From Nucisporomicrobium flavum (GTDB lineage: Bacteria > Actinomycetota > Actinomycetes > Mycobacteriales > Micromonosporaceae), in contig NZ_JADMLH010000013.1 of assembly GCF_016464385.1 (NCBI RefSeq), forward strand, positions 208,104 to 272,103: DNA of 64,000 bases. Direction: 5' to 3'. The notes below the pieces were generated by a model, which was given only the letters and a program-made list of their open reading frames with translations, ran no database searches and was not told where the DNA came from. Positions 42,876-51,094 of this stretch are shown here, in pieces. Each line of letters begins with the position of its first letter. The stretch's first letter is position 1. The position numbers and the translations under genes were made by a program.

Positions 42876-43792
42876 CCGCGCTGCTGCTCGGCGCGCTGGG
42901 CCTGACGCTGTCGCTGGTCGTGCCGGGGGTCCTCGCCACCGCCCGCTGGCCGGCCCGCGCGCCGGCCGCCGCGGTCGTGCTGTGGCAGAGCATCACCCTG
43001 ACCGGCATCCTGTGCGCGCTCGGCGTCGTGCTCGCCGCCCCGCAGGAGCTGGTCGGCGCGCTGGGCTCCGGCACCCCGGCCGGCGTCGCGGCCCTGCTCG
43101 CCGCCCTGGCGGTGGCCGCGGTGATCATCATCCGGTTGCTGGCCTCGCTGGCCGGGGTGACCCACCGGTCACGCACCCGCCGGGCCCGGCACCGGATGCT
43201 CGTCGACCTGCTCGACACCGCGGAGCGCCACGGCGAGCTGCCCGACGAGGTGCCGGCCGGGCTGCGGGTGCTCGACGGCCCGCTGCCGTTCGCGTACTGC
43301 CTGCCGGGCCGCCGCCCGCGGGTCGTGCTCAGCGGGGGAGCGCTGCGCGTCCTCGACCGGATTCAAGTGGGCGCGGTCATCGCCCATGAGCAGGCGCACC
43401 TCCGGCACCGGCACGACCTGGTGATGGAATCCTTCACGGCGTTCTACCGGGCGGTCCCCGGGCCGCTGCGCAGCCGGGCGCCGCTGGACGCCGTCCACCT
43501 CCTGCTGGAGATGGTGGCCGACGACGCGGCCCGGCGCCGCTGCGGAGCCGCGCCGCTGAGGAGCGCGCTGGCGGTGCTCGGCGACGCCGTCAGCCCCGAC
43601 GGGCCCGCGGAAGCGGCCGGGGACGCCGGCGAGGAGCGGCGGCGACGCCTGTCCCGCCTGACCGGCGACGATCCCCGCTCGGCGCCCGTGGCGGCCGGTG
43701 CGGTGGCCGCCGCCATCGCATTGTTGGTGTTACCCACAGTGATCCTGGTGGTGCCCTGGCTCGACCGGGCGCTCTCGGCGTGGCCCCTTTAA
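42872..43792 (+). CDS. M56-family membrane metallopeptidase (BlaR1/MecR1-like)
   Basis: 306 residues. Three N-terminal membrane helices, then a cytosolic gluzincin domain with the zinc motif HEQAHLRHRHD (HExxH) and a downstream EMVADDAA segment, and a last C-terminal membrane helix (AIALLVLPTVILVVPWL). There is no penicillin-binding sensor domain, as in most actinobacterial members. It probably cleaves or controls the adjacent BlaI-type repressor; the input signal is unknown. Confidence 0.9.
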   Translation: MTALLLGALGLTLSLVVPGVLATARWPARAPAAAVVLWQSITLTGILCALGVVLAAPQELVGALGSGTPAGVAALLAALAVAAVIIIRLLASLAGVTHRSRTRRARHRMLVDLLDTAERHGELPDEVPAGLRVLDGPLPFAYCLPGRRPRVVLSGGALRVLDRIQVGAVIAHEQAHLRHRHDLVMESFTAFYRAVPGPLRSRAPLDAVHLLLEMVADDAARRRCGAAPLRSALAVLGDAVSPDGPAEAAGDAGEERRRRLSRLTGDDPRSAPVAAGAVAAAIALLVLPTVILVVPWLDRALSAWPL

Positions 43793-43871
43793 GTCTTCCT
43801 TAATGACCCTCCGTAACGGGGAGGCCGGGTTCAGTTCCGCCGTGATCGGGAGTACGGTGGTGCCCGGCTCG

Positions 43872-44040
43872 TCGGTCCCCCCTCGTCCAAACCGGGCGAC
43901 CCGGCGGGTCACCGCCTAATCGTGCCCAGCACGAGCCGGGGACCCACGACCCCGGGGTGAAGCCGCGGCACCATCGCGGCCGGGCGCGCTTCCCGCCCGA
44001 ACCCGACAGCTAACCCGGTCGGCGGCCGAGGGAAGAAAGG
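43872..44040 (+). ncRNA. ydaO/yuaA-type cyclic di-AMP riboswitch
   Basis: The leader of the NlpC/P60 gene carries the conserved core of the ydaO-yuaA class: GAGCCGGGGACCCA near 43932, GGGGTGAA at 43954-43961, and CCCGAACCCGACAGCTAACC at 43996-44015 followed by GGAAGAAAGGA. The class binds two c-di-AMP molecules and in actinobacteria typically sits before Rpf or NlpC/P60 cell-wall hydrolase genes, which it turns off at high c-di-AMP. The boundaries are approximate. Confidence 0.92.
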
Positions 44041-44053
44041 ACACTGCACCTAC

Positions 44054-45043
44054 GTGAAACGGATCGGGACGCGACGCGCCGCGATTCTGCGCAGCCTGCT
44101 CTGTGTCATCGCCGCGACCGGGGTGATGCTTGTCCCCACCGCGGCACACGCGACACCGTCGCCCTCGAGCATCGAGAAGCAGATCGACGAGCAGTGGAAC
44201 AAGCTCGAACCGGTCATCGAGCAGTACAACGACGTGCACAACCAGCTGATCAAGAACCGTGCACAGCTCAAGAAGATCAACAAGCGGCTGCAGCCCCTGC
44301 AGCTGCAGGTCGATCTCGCCCTGTCGCAGGTGGGCGGCATGGCGGCCGACGCGTACAAGCAGGGATCGCCCGGCGCGATGCAGGCGATGCTGGTCAGTGG
44401 CTCGCCCACCGGCCTGACCGAGAAGCTCACGTTCCTCGATCAGATCGCCCGGCACCAGCAGCAGCAGATCGCGGGCGTGGCGAAGCTGCGCGACAAGTAC
44501 GCGAAGGACCAGCAGGCTCTGACCACTCTCACCGACGCCGTGGCGGCACGCGACAAGGACCTCGCCGCGCGGAAGAAGGAGATCCAGAAGAAGGTCGACG
44601 ATCTGCAGAAACTGCGGATCAGGGCCTACGGTCAGAGCGGCGCGAGCGACGGTCCGCTGCGGACCGGCCCGTGTCCGGTGGACTACACCAACGACAAGGG
44701 CGGACGCGCGGCCCAGAAGGCGTGCTCGCTGATCGGCATCAAGTACATCTTCGGTGCCGAGGGACCCAACGGGTACGACTGCTCGGGCCTGACCAAGGTG
44801 GCGTGGGCGGCCGTGGGAGTGCACCTCGAGCACTTCACCGGCGACCAGGTCCACACCGGACGGGCCGTCAGCCGCAGCGAGCTGCAACCGGGAGACCTGA
44901 TCTTCTACGGCAGCCCGGTGCACCACGTGGGCATCTACGTGGGGGGCAACACCATGGTGCACGCACCCCACACCGGTGACCACGTCCGCATGGCCAGCAT
45001 CGACCGCAGCGGCGCGATCACAGCGATCCGCCGACCGGGCTGA
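44054..45043 (+). CDS. Secreted NlpC/P60 peptidoglycan endopeptidase (RipA/RpfB-associated type)
   Basis: 329 residues. Signal peptide (RRAAILRSLLCVIAATGVML, cleavage near AHA), a long coiled coil (residues 38-205), and a C-terminal NlpC/P60 domain with catalytic Cys in NGYDCSGLT, His in VHHVGIYVG and the third polar residue in MVHAPHTGD. It cuts peptide stems, probably for cell separation or remodelling. GTG at 44054, 14 bases after the riboswitch, with a Rho-independent terminator behind it. Confidence 0.93.
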   Translation: MKRIGTRRAAILRSLLCVIAATGVMLVPTAAHATPSPSSIEKQIDEQWNKLEPVIEQYNDVHNQLIKNRAQLKKINKRLQPLQLQVDLALSQVGGMAADAYKQGSPGAMQAMLVSGSPTGLTEKLTFLDQIARHQQQQIAGVAKLRDKYAKDQQALTTLTDAVAARDKDLAARKKEIQKKVDDLQKLRIRAYGQSGASDGPLRTGPCPVDYTNDKGGRAAQKACSLIGIKYIFGAEGPNGYDCSGLTKVAWAAVGVHLEHFTGDQVHTGRAVSRSELQPGDLIFYGSPVHHVGIYVGGNTMVHAPHTGDHVRMASIDRSGAITAIRRPG

Positions 45044-45073
45044 GCCGGCCGACCACCACCGCACCACCGGAGA

Positions 45074-45103
45074 GCCGCCACCGCCCGTGGCGGCTTTTCC
45101 TTT
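45074..45103 (+). terminator. Rho-independent terminator
   Basis: GCCGCCAC-cgccc-GTGGCGGC stem followed by TTTTCCTTT, 31 bases after the NlpC/P60 stop. It is the one classical terminator with a T-tract in the window. Confidence 0.9.
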
Positions 45104-45120
45104 CCGGCACACTGTCCGGC

Positions 45121-46023
45121 GTGCACCCCGCCGTCTTCACCCGCAACGTCACCAGCGCCTGGGGCGACATCGGCCGCCGATGGCTCGCCACGCTGCCGGA
45201 CCTCGTCGCCGCCGTCGCCCACGAGTGGGACCTCACGGTCGGTGACCCGTACCCGCTGACCTTCAACTGGGTGGCCCCCGCGCGCCGCGCCGACGGCTCC
45301 GCGGCGGTGCTGAAGCTCGGCGTCCCCGAATCCGGGCATCTGCGCAGCGAGGCGATTGCGCTGGAGGCGTTCGGCGGAGCCGGCGCGGTGCGGCTGCTGC
45401 GCCGCGACCACGAGCGCGGGGCGCTGCTCATCGAACGCGCCGAACCGGGCACCACGCTGCGCACCCTTGTGCGGGAGCACGACGAGCAGGCCACGGCCGT
45501 CCTCATCGCCGCCATGCGCCGCCTGCACCGGCCGGCGCCGCCCGGCATCAGCCTGCAACCGCTGGAACAGCGCCTGGAGGACTTCGCCGGGCACAAGGAG
45601 CGGTACCGGGGGCTCGACCCCTTCCCGCCGGGCCTCGTCGACCAGGCGATGAGCCTGCACGCCGACCTGTGCGCGTCCGCGACCGGCCGCGTCGTCCTGC
45701 ACGGCGACCTGCACCACGAGAATGTCCTCGCCGCCGGGCGAGAACCGTGGCTGGTGATCGACCCGCACGGCGTGGCCGGCGATCCGGGCGCCGAGCTCGG
45801 CCCGGCGCTCTACAACCCCCTCGACGGCGACGAACCCACGCTCCGGCTGCTCCCGCGCCGCGTCGAACAGTTCGCCGACGGCCTGGGCATGCCGCTCGAC
45901 CGCGTCGTGGCCTGGGGCTTCGCGCAGGCGGTGCTGTCGGAGGTGTGGACCGCGGACGGCGGCGTGCCCCGGCCCGGCCGCGCCCTCGAGGTGGCCCTGG
46001 CGCTGCGGTCCCGGCTGTCCTGA
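45121..46023 (+). CDS. APH(6)/streptomycin 6-kinase-like phosphotransferase
   Basis: 300 residues. The kinase core is clear: VVLHGDLHHENVLAAG (catalytic loop) and LVIDPHGVAGDPGAELG (metal-binding loop), with an N-terminal lobe FNWVAPARRADGSAAVLKLG. These features place it with the aminoglycoside/hydroxyurea phosphotransferase family. Chromosomal members often phosphorylate unknown small molecules, so resistance should not be assumed. GTG at 45121, close behind the terminator. Confidence 0.85.
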   Translation: MHPAVFTRNVTSAWGDIGRRWLATLPDLVAAVAHEWDLTVGDPYPLTFNWVAPARRADGSAAVLKLGVPESGHLRSEAIALEAFGGAGAVRLLRRDHERGALLIERAEPGTTLRTLVREHDEQATAVLIAAMRRLHRPAPPGISLQPLEQRLEDFAGHKERYRGLDPFPPGLVDQAMSLHADLCASATGRVVLHGDLHHENVLAAGREPWLVIDPHGVAGDPGAELGPALYNPLDGDEPTLRLLPRRVEQFADGLGMPLDRVVAWGFAQAVLSEVWTADGGVPRPGRALEVALALRSRLS

Positions 46024-46036
46024 ACCGCCCGGGGGC

Positions 46037-46447
46037 TCAGCGCAGCTCCTGGATGCGGATCAGGTTCCCGGCGGGATCCCGGAAGGCGCAGTCGCGCATA
46101 CCGTACGGCTGCTCGACCGGCTCCTGGACCACCTCGGCGTCGGCGGCGCGCAGCCGCTCGAACGTGCCGTCGAGATCCTTCGTGGCCAGCAGGATCCAGC
46201 CGTACGTGCCCTTGGCCATCATGTCGGTGATGAGGCGCCGCTCGTCGTCGGTGATGCCCGGGTCGGTCGCCGGCGGCGCCAGCAGGATCGACGTGCCGGG
46301 CTGCCCGGGCGGGCCCACGGTGATCCAGCGCATCGGGCCCGAGCCCACGTCGGCGCGCACCTCGAAACCGAGGGTGTCACGGTAGAAGGCCAGGGCGGCA
46401 TCGGGGTCGTCGTGCGGCAGGAAGCTCGCGGAAATGGTGAGGTCCAT
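46037..46447 (-). CDS. VOC-superfamily (glyoxalase/bleomycin-resistance-like) protein
   Basis: 136 residues, two beta-alpha-beta-beta-beta modules: DPDAALAFYRDTLGFEVRAD at the start and MRDCAFRDPAGNLIRIQEL at the end. Likely a metal-dependent lyase, isomerase or ligand-binding protein; substrate unknown. It is co-directional with and nine bases downstream of the AraC gene, so the two probably form an operon in which AraC regulates the VOC gene. Confidence 0.88.
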   Translation of the reverse strand: MDLTISASFLPHDDPDAALAFYRDTLGFEVRADVGSGPMRWITVGPPGQPGTSILLAPPATDPGITDDERRLITDMMAKGTYGWILLATKDLDGTFERLRAADAEVVQEPVEQPYGMRDCAFRDPAGNLIRIQELR

Positions 46448-46456
46448 GGGCTCACG

Positions 46457-46885
46457 CTAGGGCGGCGCGAGGGCCGGCGCTTCTCGATTCCTGACCGGCC
46501 GGGTCACCTGTTTCGCCAGGCACGGCGGCAGGTCCGCGGGCGCCTCGGCCGCCCGCTTCCGGTACGCGCTGGGTGGCATGCCGACCAGCTCGGTGAAGCG
46601 GGTGCTGAAGGTGCCCAGCGACGAACAGCCCACCGCGAAGCAGACCTCGGTGACGCTGAGCCGGCCCACCCGCAGCAGCGCCATCGCCCGCTCGATCCGC
46701 CGCGTCATCAGATAGCTGTACGGGGACTCGCCGTACGCGGCGCGGAAAGCGCGACTCAGGTGCCCGGCGGACATGTGCGCGCCACGGGCGAGCGCCGCCA
46801 CGTCCAGCGGCTGGGCGTACTCGCGGTCGATCCGGTCCCGCACGCGGCGCAGCCGGACCAGATCGCGGCGGTGCTCGCTGGTCAC
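46457..46885 (-). CDS. AraC-family regulator, DNA-binding domain only
   Basis: 142 residues: a double helix-turn-helix of AraC type (VAALARGAHMSAGHLSRAFR and VTEVCFAVGCSSLGTFSTRF, then GMPPSAYRK) with almost no sensor domain. Similar short AraC proteins are paired with VOC genes in actinobacteria. GTG at 46885; an upstream in-frame extension would run into the palindromic element and is unlikely. Confidence 0.85.
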   Translation of the reverse strand: MTSEHRRDLVRLRRVRDRIDREYAQPLDVAALARGAHMSAGHLSRAFRAAYGESPYSYLMTRRIERAMALLRVGRLSVTEVCFAVGCSSLGTFSTRFTELVGMPPSAYRKRAAEAPADLPPCLAKQVTRPVRNREAPALAPP

Positions 46886-46915
46886 AGCCCCGATCGTACG
46901 ACCGGGCACCCGCCA

Positions 46916-47078
46916 GGGTCTGTTTCGCACCCGGAGGCCGGGCTGCGGCGGGCCCAGATCCCGCCTGCGCACGTCCCGCGAAAGCCGGGATACAACACCG
47001 GTATCCAGGCTTCCCCGGGCCGCACGCAGACGAAATCTGGACTCCGCCTCGCTCCGACCCCGGGTACGAAGCAGACCC
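46916..47078. repeat. 163-bp nested palindromic element
   Basis: The ends are imperfect inverted repeats: GGGTCTGTTTCGCACCCGG at the left and the complement of GGGTCTGCTTCGTACCCGG at the right, with further matches inward (GGCGG, CCAGAT, TGCG/CGCA). The centre is a strong hairpin, AAGCC-g-GGATAC (46982-46993) with GTATCC-a-GGCTT (47001-47012). It lies between the GGDEF and AraC genes and ends at the GGDEF stop codon. It could be a MITE-like mobile repeat or a long terminator; no target duplication is obvious. Confidence 0.7.
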
Positions 47079-48364
47079 TAGGCCCAGGGCGCGCTGATCT
47101 CGTCCTCGACGTACAGGACCGCGGTGTCGCGGCCCGTGTCCTTGCCGCGGTGCATCGCCCGGTCCGCGTGCCGGATCAGCGTCTTCGCGTCCGTACCGCC
47201 CGGGTAGGCCAGCGCCACCCCGACGGTGCAGCCGACCTCGAGCCGCAGCCCGGCGACCGCCGCGCTGGCCGAGACGCCCTCGATGATCCGCCGCGCCACC
47301 GTCATCGCCTCGTCGGCGCCGCGCACGTGGGTCAGCAGCACGCCGAACTCGTCGCCGCCGCGCCGGCCGGCCGTGTCCGTCTCCCGCGTCGTGCGCTTGA
47401 GCACGCCGCTGACCGTCTGCAGCAGGCGGTCGCCGACATCGTGACCGTACGTCTCGTTGATCGCGCGGAACCCGTCCAGGTCGCACAGCAGCATCGCCAC
47501 CGGGTGCTGGTACCGGGTGCCCTGCGCGAGCGCCCGGGCCAGGTCCCGCTCCAGCGTCGCCCCGTTCGCCAAGCCGGTCAGCGCATCGTGCGACGCCGCG
47601 TACGCGATCCGGTCCTGCGCCGCCCGCCGGTCGGTGATGTCGCGCTGATGGGTGACGATCGCCTGCACCGACGGGTGCGCCAGCATGTTGCGCGCGACGA
47701 TCTCGTGCCAGTACCACGACCCGTTCGCGTGCCGTACGCGCAGCTCCGCGGAGTGCTCGACGGTGCTGTCCGAGGTGAGCAGGCGCGCGAACAGCTCCAC
47801 CGAGGCGGCCTCGTCCTCCGGGTGGAACAGGCCACGCAGCACCTGCCCGCGCAGCTCCTCGGGCTTGTACCCGAGCACCGGCCGCGCCGCGGGGCTCACC
47901 CACGTCACGTCGCCGGAGGCGTCACACAGCGTGATCACCTCGGAGCCGTCGCGGACCAGCGCCCGGAGCCGCTCCTCGCCACGCCGCGCGGACGCCTCGG
48001 CCCGCTCCCGGTCCTCGGCGAACCGCCCCAGGGTCCACGCGCCCGCGACGACAACGGCGGCCACGAGGGCCGCCAGCACGTGCGACTGCGGCGCGTCGAG
48101 ACGGCTGTCCAGTACACCGCCGGCGATCAGCGCCTGCCCGGCGCCGATCGCCGCGACGGCCGCCGCCGCCACCGGCTTCCACGCCCGGGAACCGCACGCC
48201 GACACGTACGCCGTGACGAGCCCGAGGTGCAGGACGGCCAGGGGTGCGCCCCAGCCGGCCGCGTACATGACGGCGGTCAACGGCACCACGGACAGGGGGA
48301 TGCGCCACCAGGCGCCGTCCCCGCACGCGAACCGTACGGCCCTCGCGATCGTCGGATGGCTCAC
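47078..48364 (-). CDS. Membrane PAS-GGDEF diguanylate cyclase
   Basis: 428 residues. N-terminal membrane helices (WRIPLSVVPLTAVMYAAGW, PVAAAAVAAIGAGQALIAGG, VLAALVAAVVVAGAW), a PAS-PAC sensor (ITLCDASGDVTWVSPAARPVL to HQRDITDRR), then a GGDEF domain (HDALTGLANGATLERDLARA, GYGHDVGDRLL-type segment, RRGGDEFGVL). The inhibitory I-site RETD sits five residues before GGDEF, so the enzyme should make c-di-GMP and be product-inhibited. GTG at 48364 with GAGGGAC six bases upstream. Confidence 0.92.
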   Translation of the reverse strand: MSHPTIARAVRFACGDGAWWRIPLSVVPLTAVMYAAGWGAPLAVLHLGLVTAYVSACGSRAWKPVAAAAVAAIGAGQALIAGGVLDSRLDAPQSHVLAALVAAVVVAGAWTLGRFAEDRERAEASARRGEERLRALVRDGSEVITLCDASGDVTWVSPAARPVLGYKPEELRGQVLRGLFHPEDEAASVELFARLLTSDSTVEHSAELRVRHANGSWYWHEIVARNMLAHPSVQAIVTHQRDITDRRAAQDRIAYAASHDALTGLANGATLERDLARALAQGTRYQHPVAMLLCDLDGFRAINETYGHDVGDRLLQTVSGVLKRTTRETDTAGRRGGDEFGVLLTHVRGADEAMTVARRIIEGVSASAAVAGLRLEVGCTVGVALAYPGGTDAKTLIRHADRAMHRGKDTGRDTAVLYVEDEISAPWA

Positions 48365-48525
48365 GCTGCTGTCCCTCGTCGTCCGGCGGTGCGCCCGGTC
48401 ACCGGGTGCCGGTCCTCCATTCGGCCGGGTTGCCGGGCATCCAAGAAAGGGGCGCGGAAAATCGGGACGGCGGCGGGCTCGGGGCGACGGACCGCGTGGG
48501 CGTCGGAAGTGTCGACGGGGCCGGG

Positions 48526-48531
48526 CATAAT
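48526..48531 (+). promoter_or_regulatory. Likely -10 element of the AAA ATPase operon
   Basis: CATAAT lies eight bases before the ATG at 48540, the spacing expected for a leaderless actinobacterial transcript. No good -35 is seen and there is no ribosome-binding site. Confidence 0.45.
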
Positions 48532-48539
48532 CGCCTCTC

Positions 48540-49913
48540 ATGAGCGACGCCCTGATCGACAGCCTGACCGCGGCGGTCGGCGCGCGGCCGGACGACCTGC
48601 CCCTGCGGCAGCACCTCGCGGAGCTGCTCGTCGCCGCCGGCCGGCCCGCCGAGGCGATCGGGCACGCCGCCCAGCTGCTGGCCCGCGACCCGGACGACCG
48701 GGCCGCCCAGCGCATCATGGCCGCCGCCCTCGGCACCGCGCCGGGCGGTGCCCCGCCTTCCCCGCCCGAGCCCACCGCGCCGCCGTCCTCCGGCCCGGCC
48801 GCGCCGCCGTCGCCGCCCGATTCCACCGCGCCGCCGTCCTCCGGCCCGGCCGCGCCGCCGTCGCCCGCCGGGCCCGCCGCGCCCGGTCCCGGCCCCACGT
48901 CGTCCGGGGAGCCGCCCGCCCGGCCGCCGGGCGGCGTCGACTGGGCGGCCTTCGAGAGCGAGCTGGAGGGCGTCGTCCCGCCGCGCTTCACCGCGGCCGA
49001 CGAGCCCGAGCCGGTCCGTGGCCACGACGACCGGGCGTTCGACGTCGAGCGGTCCGTCGTCACCCTCGCCGACGTCGGCGGCATGCAGGAGGTCAAGAAC
49101 CGCCTCGAGCTGTCCTTCCTCGGACCGCTGCGCAACCCGAAGCTGCGCACGCTGTTCGGCAAGAGCCTGCGCGGCGGGCTCCTGCTGTACGGGCCGCCCG
49201 GCTGCGGCAAGACGTTCCTCGCGCGGGCCGTGGCGGGGGAGATGGGCGCCGCGTTCGTGTCGTTGTCGATCACCGACGTGCTCGCGATGTGGATCGGCAG
49301 CTCCGAGCGCAACCTGCACGAGCTGTTCGCCGCCGCGCGCGGGCATGCGCCGTGCGTGTTGTTCCTCGACGAGATCGACGCGCTCGGGCACAAGCGCAGC
49401 CAGCTCGGCTCGTCGGCGATGCGGACGCTCGTCAACCAGCTGCTCACCGAGCTGGACGGGGTCGACGGCAACAACGACGGGCTGTTCGTGCTCGCCGCGA
49501 CCAACGCGCCGTGGGACATCGACGCCGCGTTGCGCCGGCCCGGGCGGCTCGACCGGACGCTGCTCGTGCTGCCGCCGGACGAGCCGGCACGCGCCGCGAT
49601 CCTCGAGTACCACCTGCGGGACCGGCCGGTCGCCGGGATCGACCTGGCCGGGCTCGCCGCCGCCACCGACCGCTTCTCGGGAGCCGACCTGGCGCACGTC
49701 TGCGAGACCGCCGCCGAGTTCGCGATGCGCGACGCCATCAGCACCGGCGAGGTCCGCATGATCAGCCAGGCGGACATGACCGCGGCGGTCCGCGAGGTCC
49801 GGCCCTCCACGGACGCCTGGTTCGCCACCGCGCGCAACGTGGCCCTGTTCGGCAACGCGAGCGGCGACTACGACGACCTCGCGGCGTACCTGAAGCAGCG
49901 CAAGCTCCTGTGA
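48540..49913 (+). CDS. AAA ATPase with N-terminal helical repeat and Pro-rich linker
   Basis: 457 residues. Residues 1-62 are a short TPR-like helical pair, 63-135 a Pro/Ala/Ser linker built of repeats, and 175-440 a classical AAA module: GPPGCGKT, VLFLDEIDALG, second region of homology ATNAPWDIDAALRRPGRLDR, and a C-terminal lid FSGADLAHVC. It resembles single-module FtsH/Cdc48-like unfoldases but has no protease domain. The stop overlaps the TPR gene (GTGA). Confidence 0.9.
   Translation: MSDALIDSLTAAVGARPDDLPLRQHLAELLVAAGRPAEAIGHAAQLLARDPDDRAAQRIMAAALGTAPGGAPPSPPEPTAPPSSGPAAPPSPPDSTAPPSSGPAAPPSPAGPAAPGPGPTSSGEPPARPPGGVDWAAFESELEGVVPPRFTAADEPEPVRGHDDRAFDVERSVVTLADVGGMQEVKNRLELSFLGPLRNPKLRTLFGKSLRGGLLLYGPPGCGKTFLARAVAGEMGAAFVSLSITDVLAMWIGSSERNLHELFAAARGHAPCVLFLDEIDALGHKRSQLGSSAMRTLVNQLLTELDGVDGNNDGLFVLAATNAPWDIDAALRRPGRLDRTLLVLPPDEPARAAILEYHLRDRPVAGIDLAGLAAATDRFSGADLAHVCETAAEFAMRDAISTGEVRMISQADMTAAVREVRPSTDAWFATARNVALFGNASGDYDDLAAYLKQRKLL
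48757..48880 (+). repeat. Pro/Ala-linker repeat in the AAA ATPase gene
   Basis: A unit of about 51 bp (core ACCGCGCCGCCGTCCTCCGG) is repeated a little over twice, encoding TAPPSSGPAAPPSPP. The period keeps the frame, so linker length probably varies between strains. Confidence 0.75.
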
Positions 49914-51094
49914 CCGGGCTGGACGCGTACCGTCAGGCCCGGCACCTGGCCGAGGTCGGCCGGCACGGCGACGCCGAGGCGAAGCTGCGCGCGGCCCTGA
50001 GCGCCGAGCCGGGCGACGCCGACCTGCTCACCCTGCTCGGGTACGTGCTGCGCCAGCAGCGCGACTACGTGGCGGCGCTGCAGGCGTGCGACGCCGCCCT
50101 GGCCGCGAACCCCGGCCTCGCCGACGCCCACGCGGAACGCGCCGAGTCGCTGATCGCCCTCATCCGCGACGAGGAGGCCATCGTCGCCGCCGGCGAGGCG
50201 ATCCGGCTGCGCCCCCACGACCCGGGCGGCCACCTGGTGCTGGCCCGCGCGCTGACCTCCGCCAAGCGGTACGACGCGGCCCGCGCCGCCGCGCGGCACG
50301 GCCAGTCGCTCGCCCCGCAGTCGGTGGAGGCGCTGCTGACGATCGCCGACCTGGAACGCGACGCCGGCAACCGCGACGAGGCGGAACGCGCGACGCGGGC
50401 GGCGCTCGCCCTCGAGCCGGACAACTCGTACGGCCGCTGGCTGCTCGCGATGCTCGACGCGGAACGGCTACGGGTCCGCCGGTCGATGCGGGCCCTGCGC
50501 GACGTGGCCCACGAGAACCCGGCCCGCCCCGACGTCATCTCGATGACGTGGCCGATCCGCAGCCTGCTCAGCGCGCTGCGCCGCTGGTTCTCCGTGGCGG
50601 TCCTGCTCGTCACCGCCGCCGCGGTGGTCGCGACGGTGTGGGCCCCGGCGGCGTTGCCGGCGCGCGTCCTCGCTGTCCTGATCGGCCTCGTCGTGGCCGG
50701 GTTCGCCGTCCGGGTGCTCGTCCCGGCCGGCCGGTTGCCGTGGCGCTGCCTGCGGCTGGTGCCCTGGCTGCTGCGCCGCGCCACCCTCACGGGGGCGGCC
50801 ACGGTGGCGGTGATGGTCGCGCTGCTGTTCGCGTACGCCGCGACGGGCGTCTGGTGGCTCACGGTGCCGGCCCTGGCGGGCGTCCCCGTGCTGTGGGCGG
50901 GCGGGTTCGCCGAGCTGCTCGGGGCGCGCCTGGACGACCCCGGCTACATGCACGCGGTGAAGATGCTGGGGCGCGACCTGCAGAACTTCCGCGTCGAGCT
51001 GAAGAAGTGGTGGACCGACTCGAAGCGGGAGCTCCGCGAGGCGTGGAAGGACCCGGAGGCGGCCGACAAGGAATCAGGGAAACCGCCGCGATGA
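49910..51094 (+). CDS. TPR-repeat membrane protein
   Basis: 394 residues. The first 190 hold about five tetratricopeptide repeats (AEAKLRAALSAEPGDADLLT, ALQACDAALAANPGLADAHA, ERATRAALALEPDNSYGRWL), then four hydrophobic helices (VAVLLVTAAAVVATVWAP, VLAVLIGLVVAGFAVRVL, TVAVMVALLFAYAATG, and one more) and a charged C-terminal tail. Translationally coupled on both sides to the AAA ATPase and YibE/F genes, suggesting one membrane-linked complex. Partners unknown. Confidence 0.85.
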   Translation: MTGLDAYRQARHLAEVGRHGDAEAKLRAALSAEPGDADLLTLLGYVLRQQRDYVAALQACDAALAANPGLADAHAERAESLIALIRDEEAIVAAGEAIRLRPHDPGGHLVLARALTSAKRYDAARAAARHGQSLAPQSVEALLTIADLERDAGNRDEAERATRAALALEPDNSYGRWLLAMLDAERLRVRRSMRALRDVAHENPARPDVISMTWPIRSLLSALRRWFSVAVLLVTAAAVVATVWAPAALPARVLAVLIGLVVAGFAVRVLVPAGRLPWRCLRLVPWLLRRATLTGAATVAVMVALLFAYAATGVWWLTVPALAGVPVLWAGGFAELLGARLDDPGYMHAVKMLGRDLQNFRVELKKWWTDSKRELREAWKDPEAADKESGKPPR

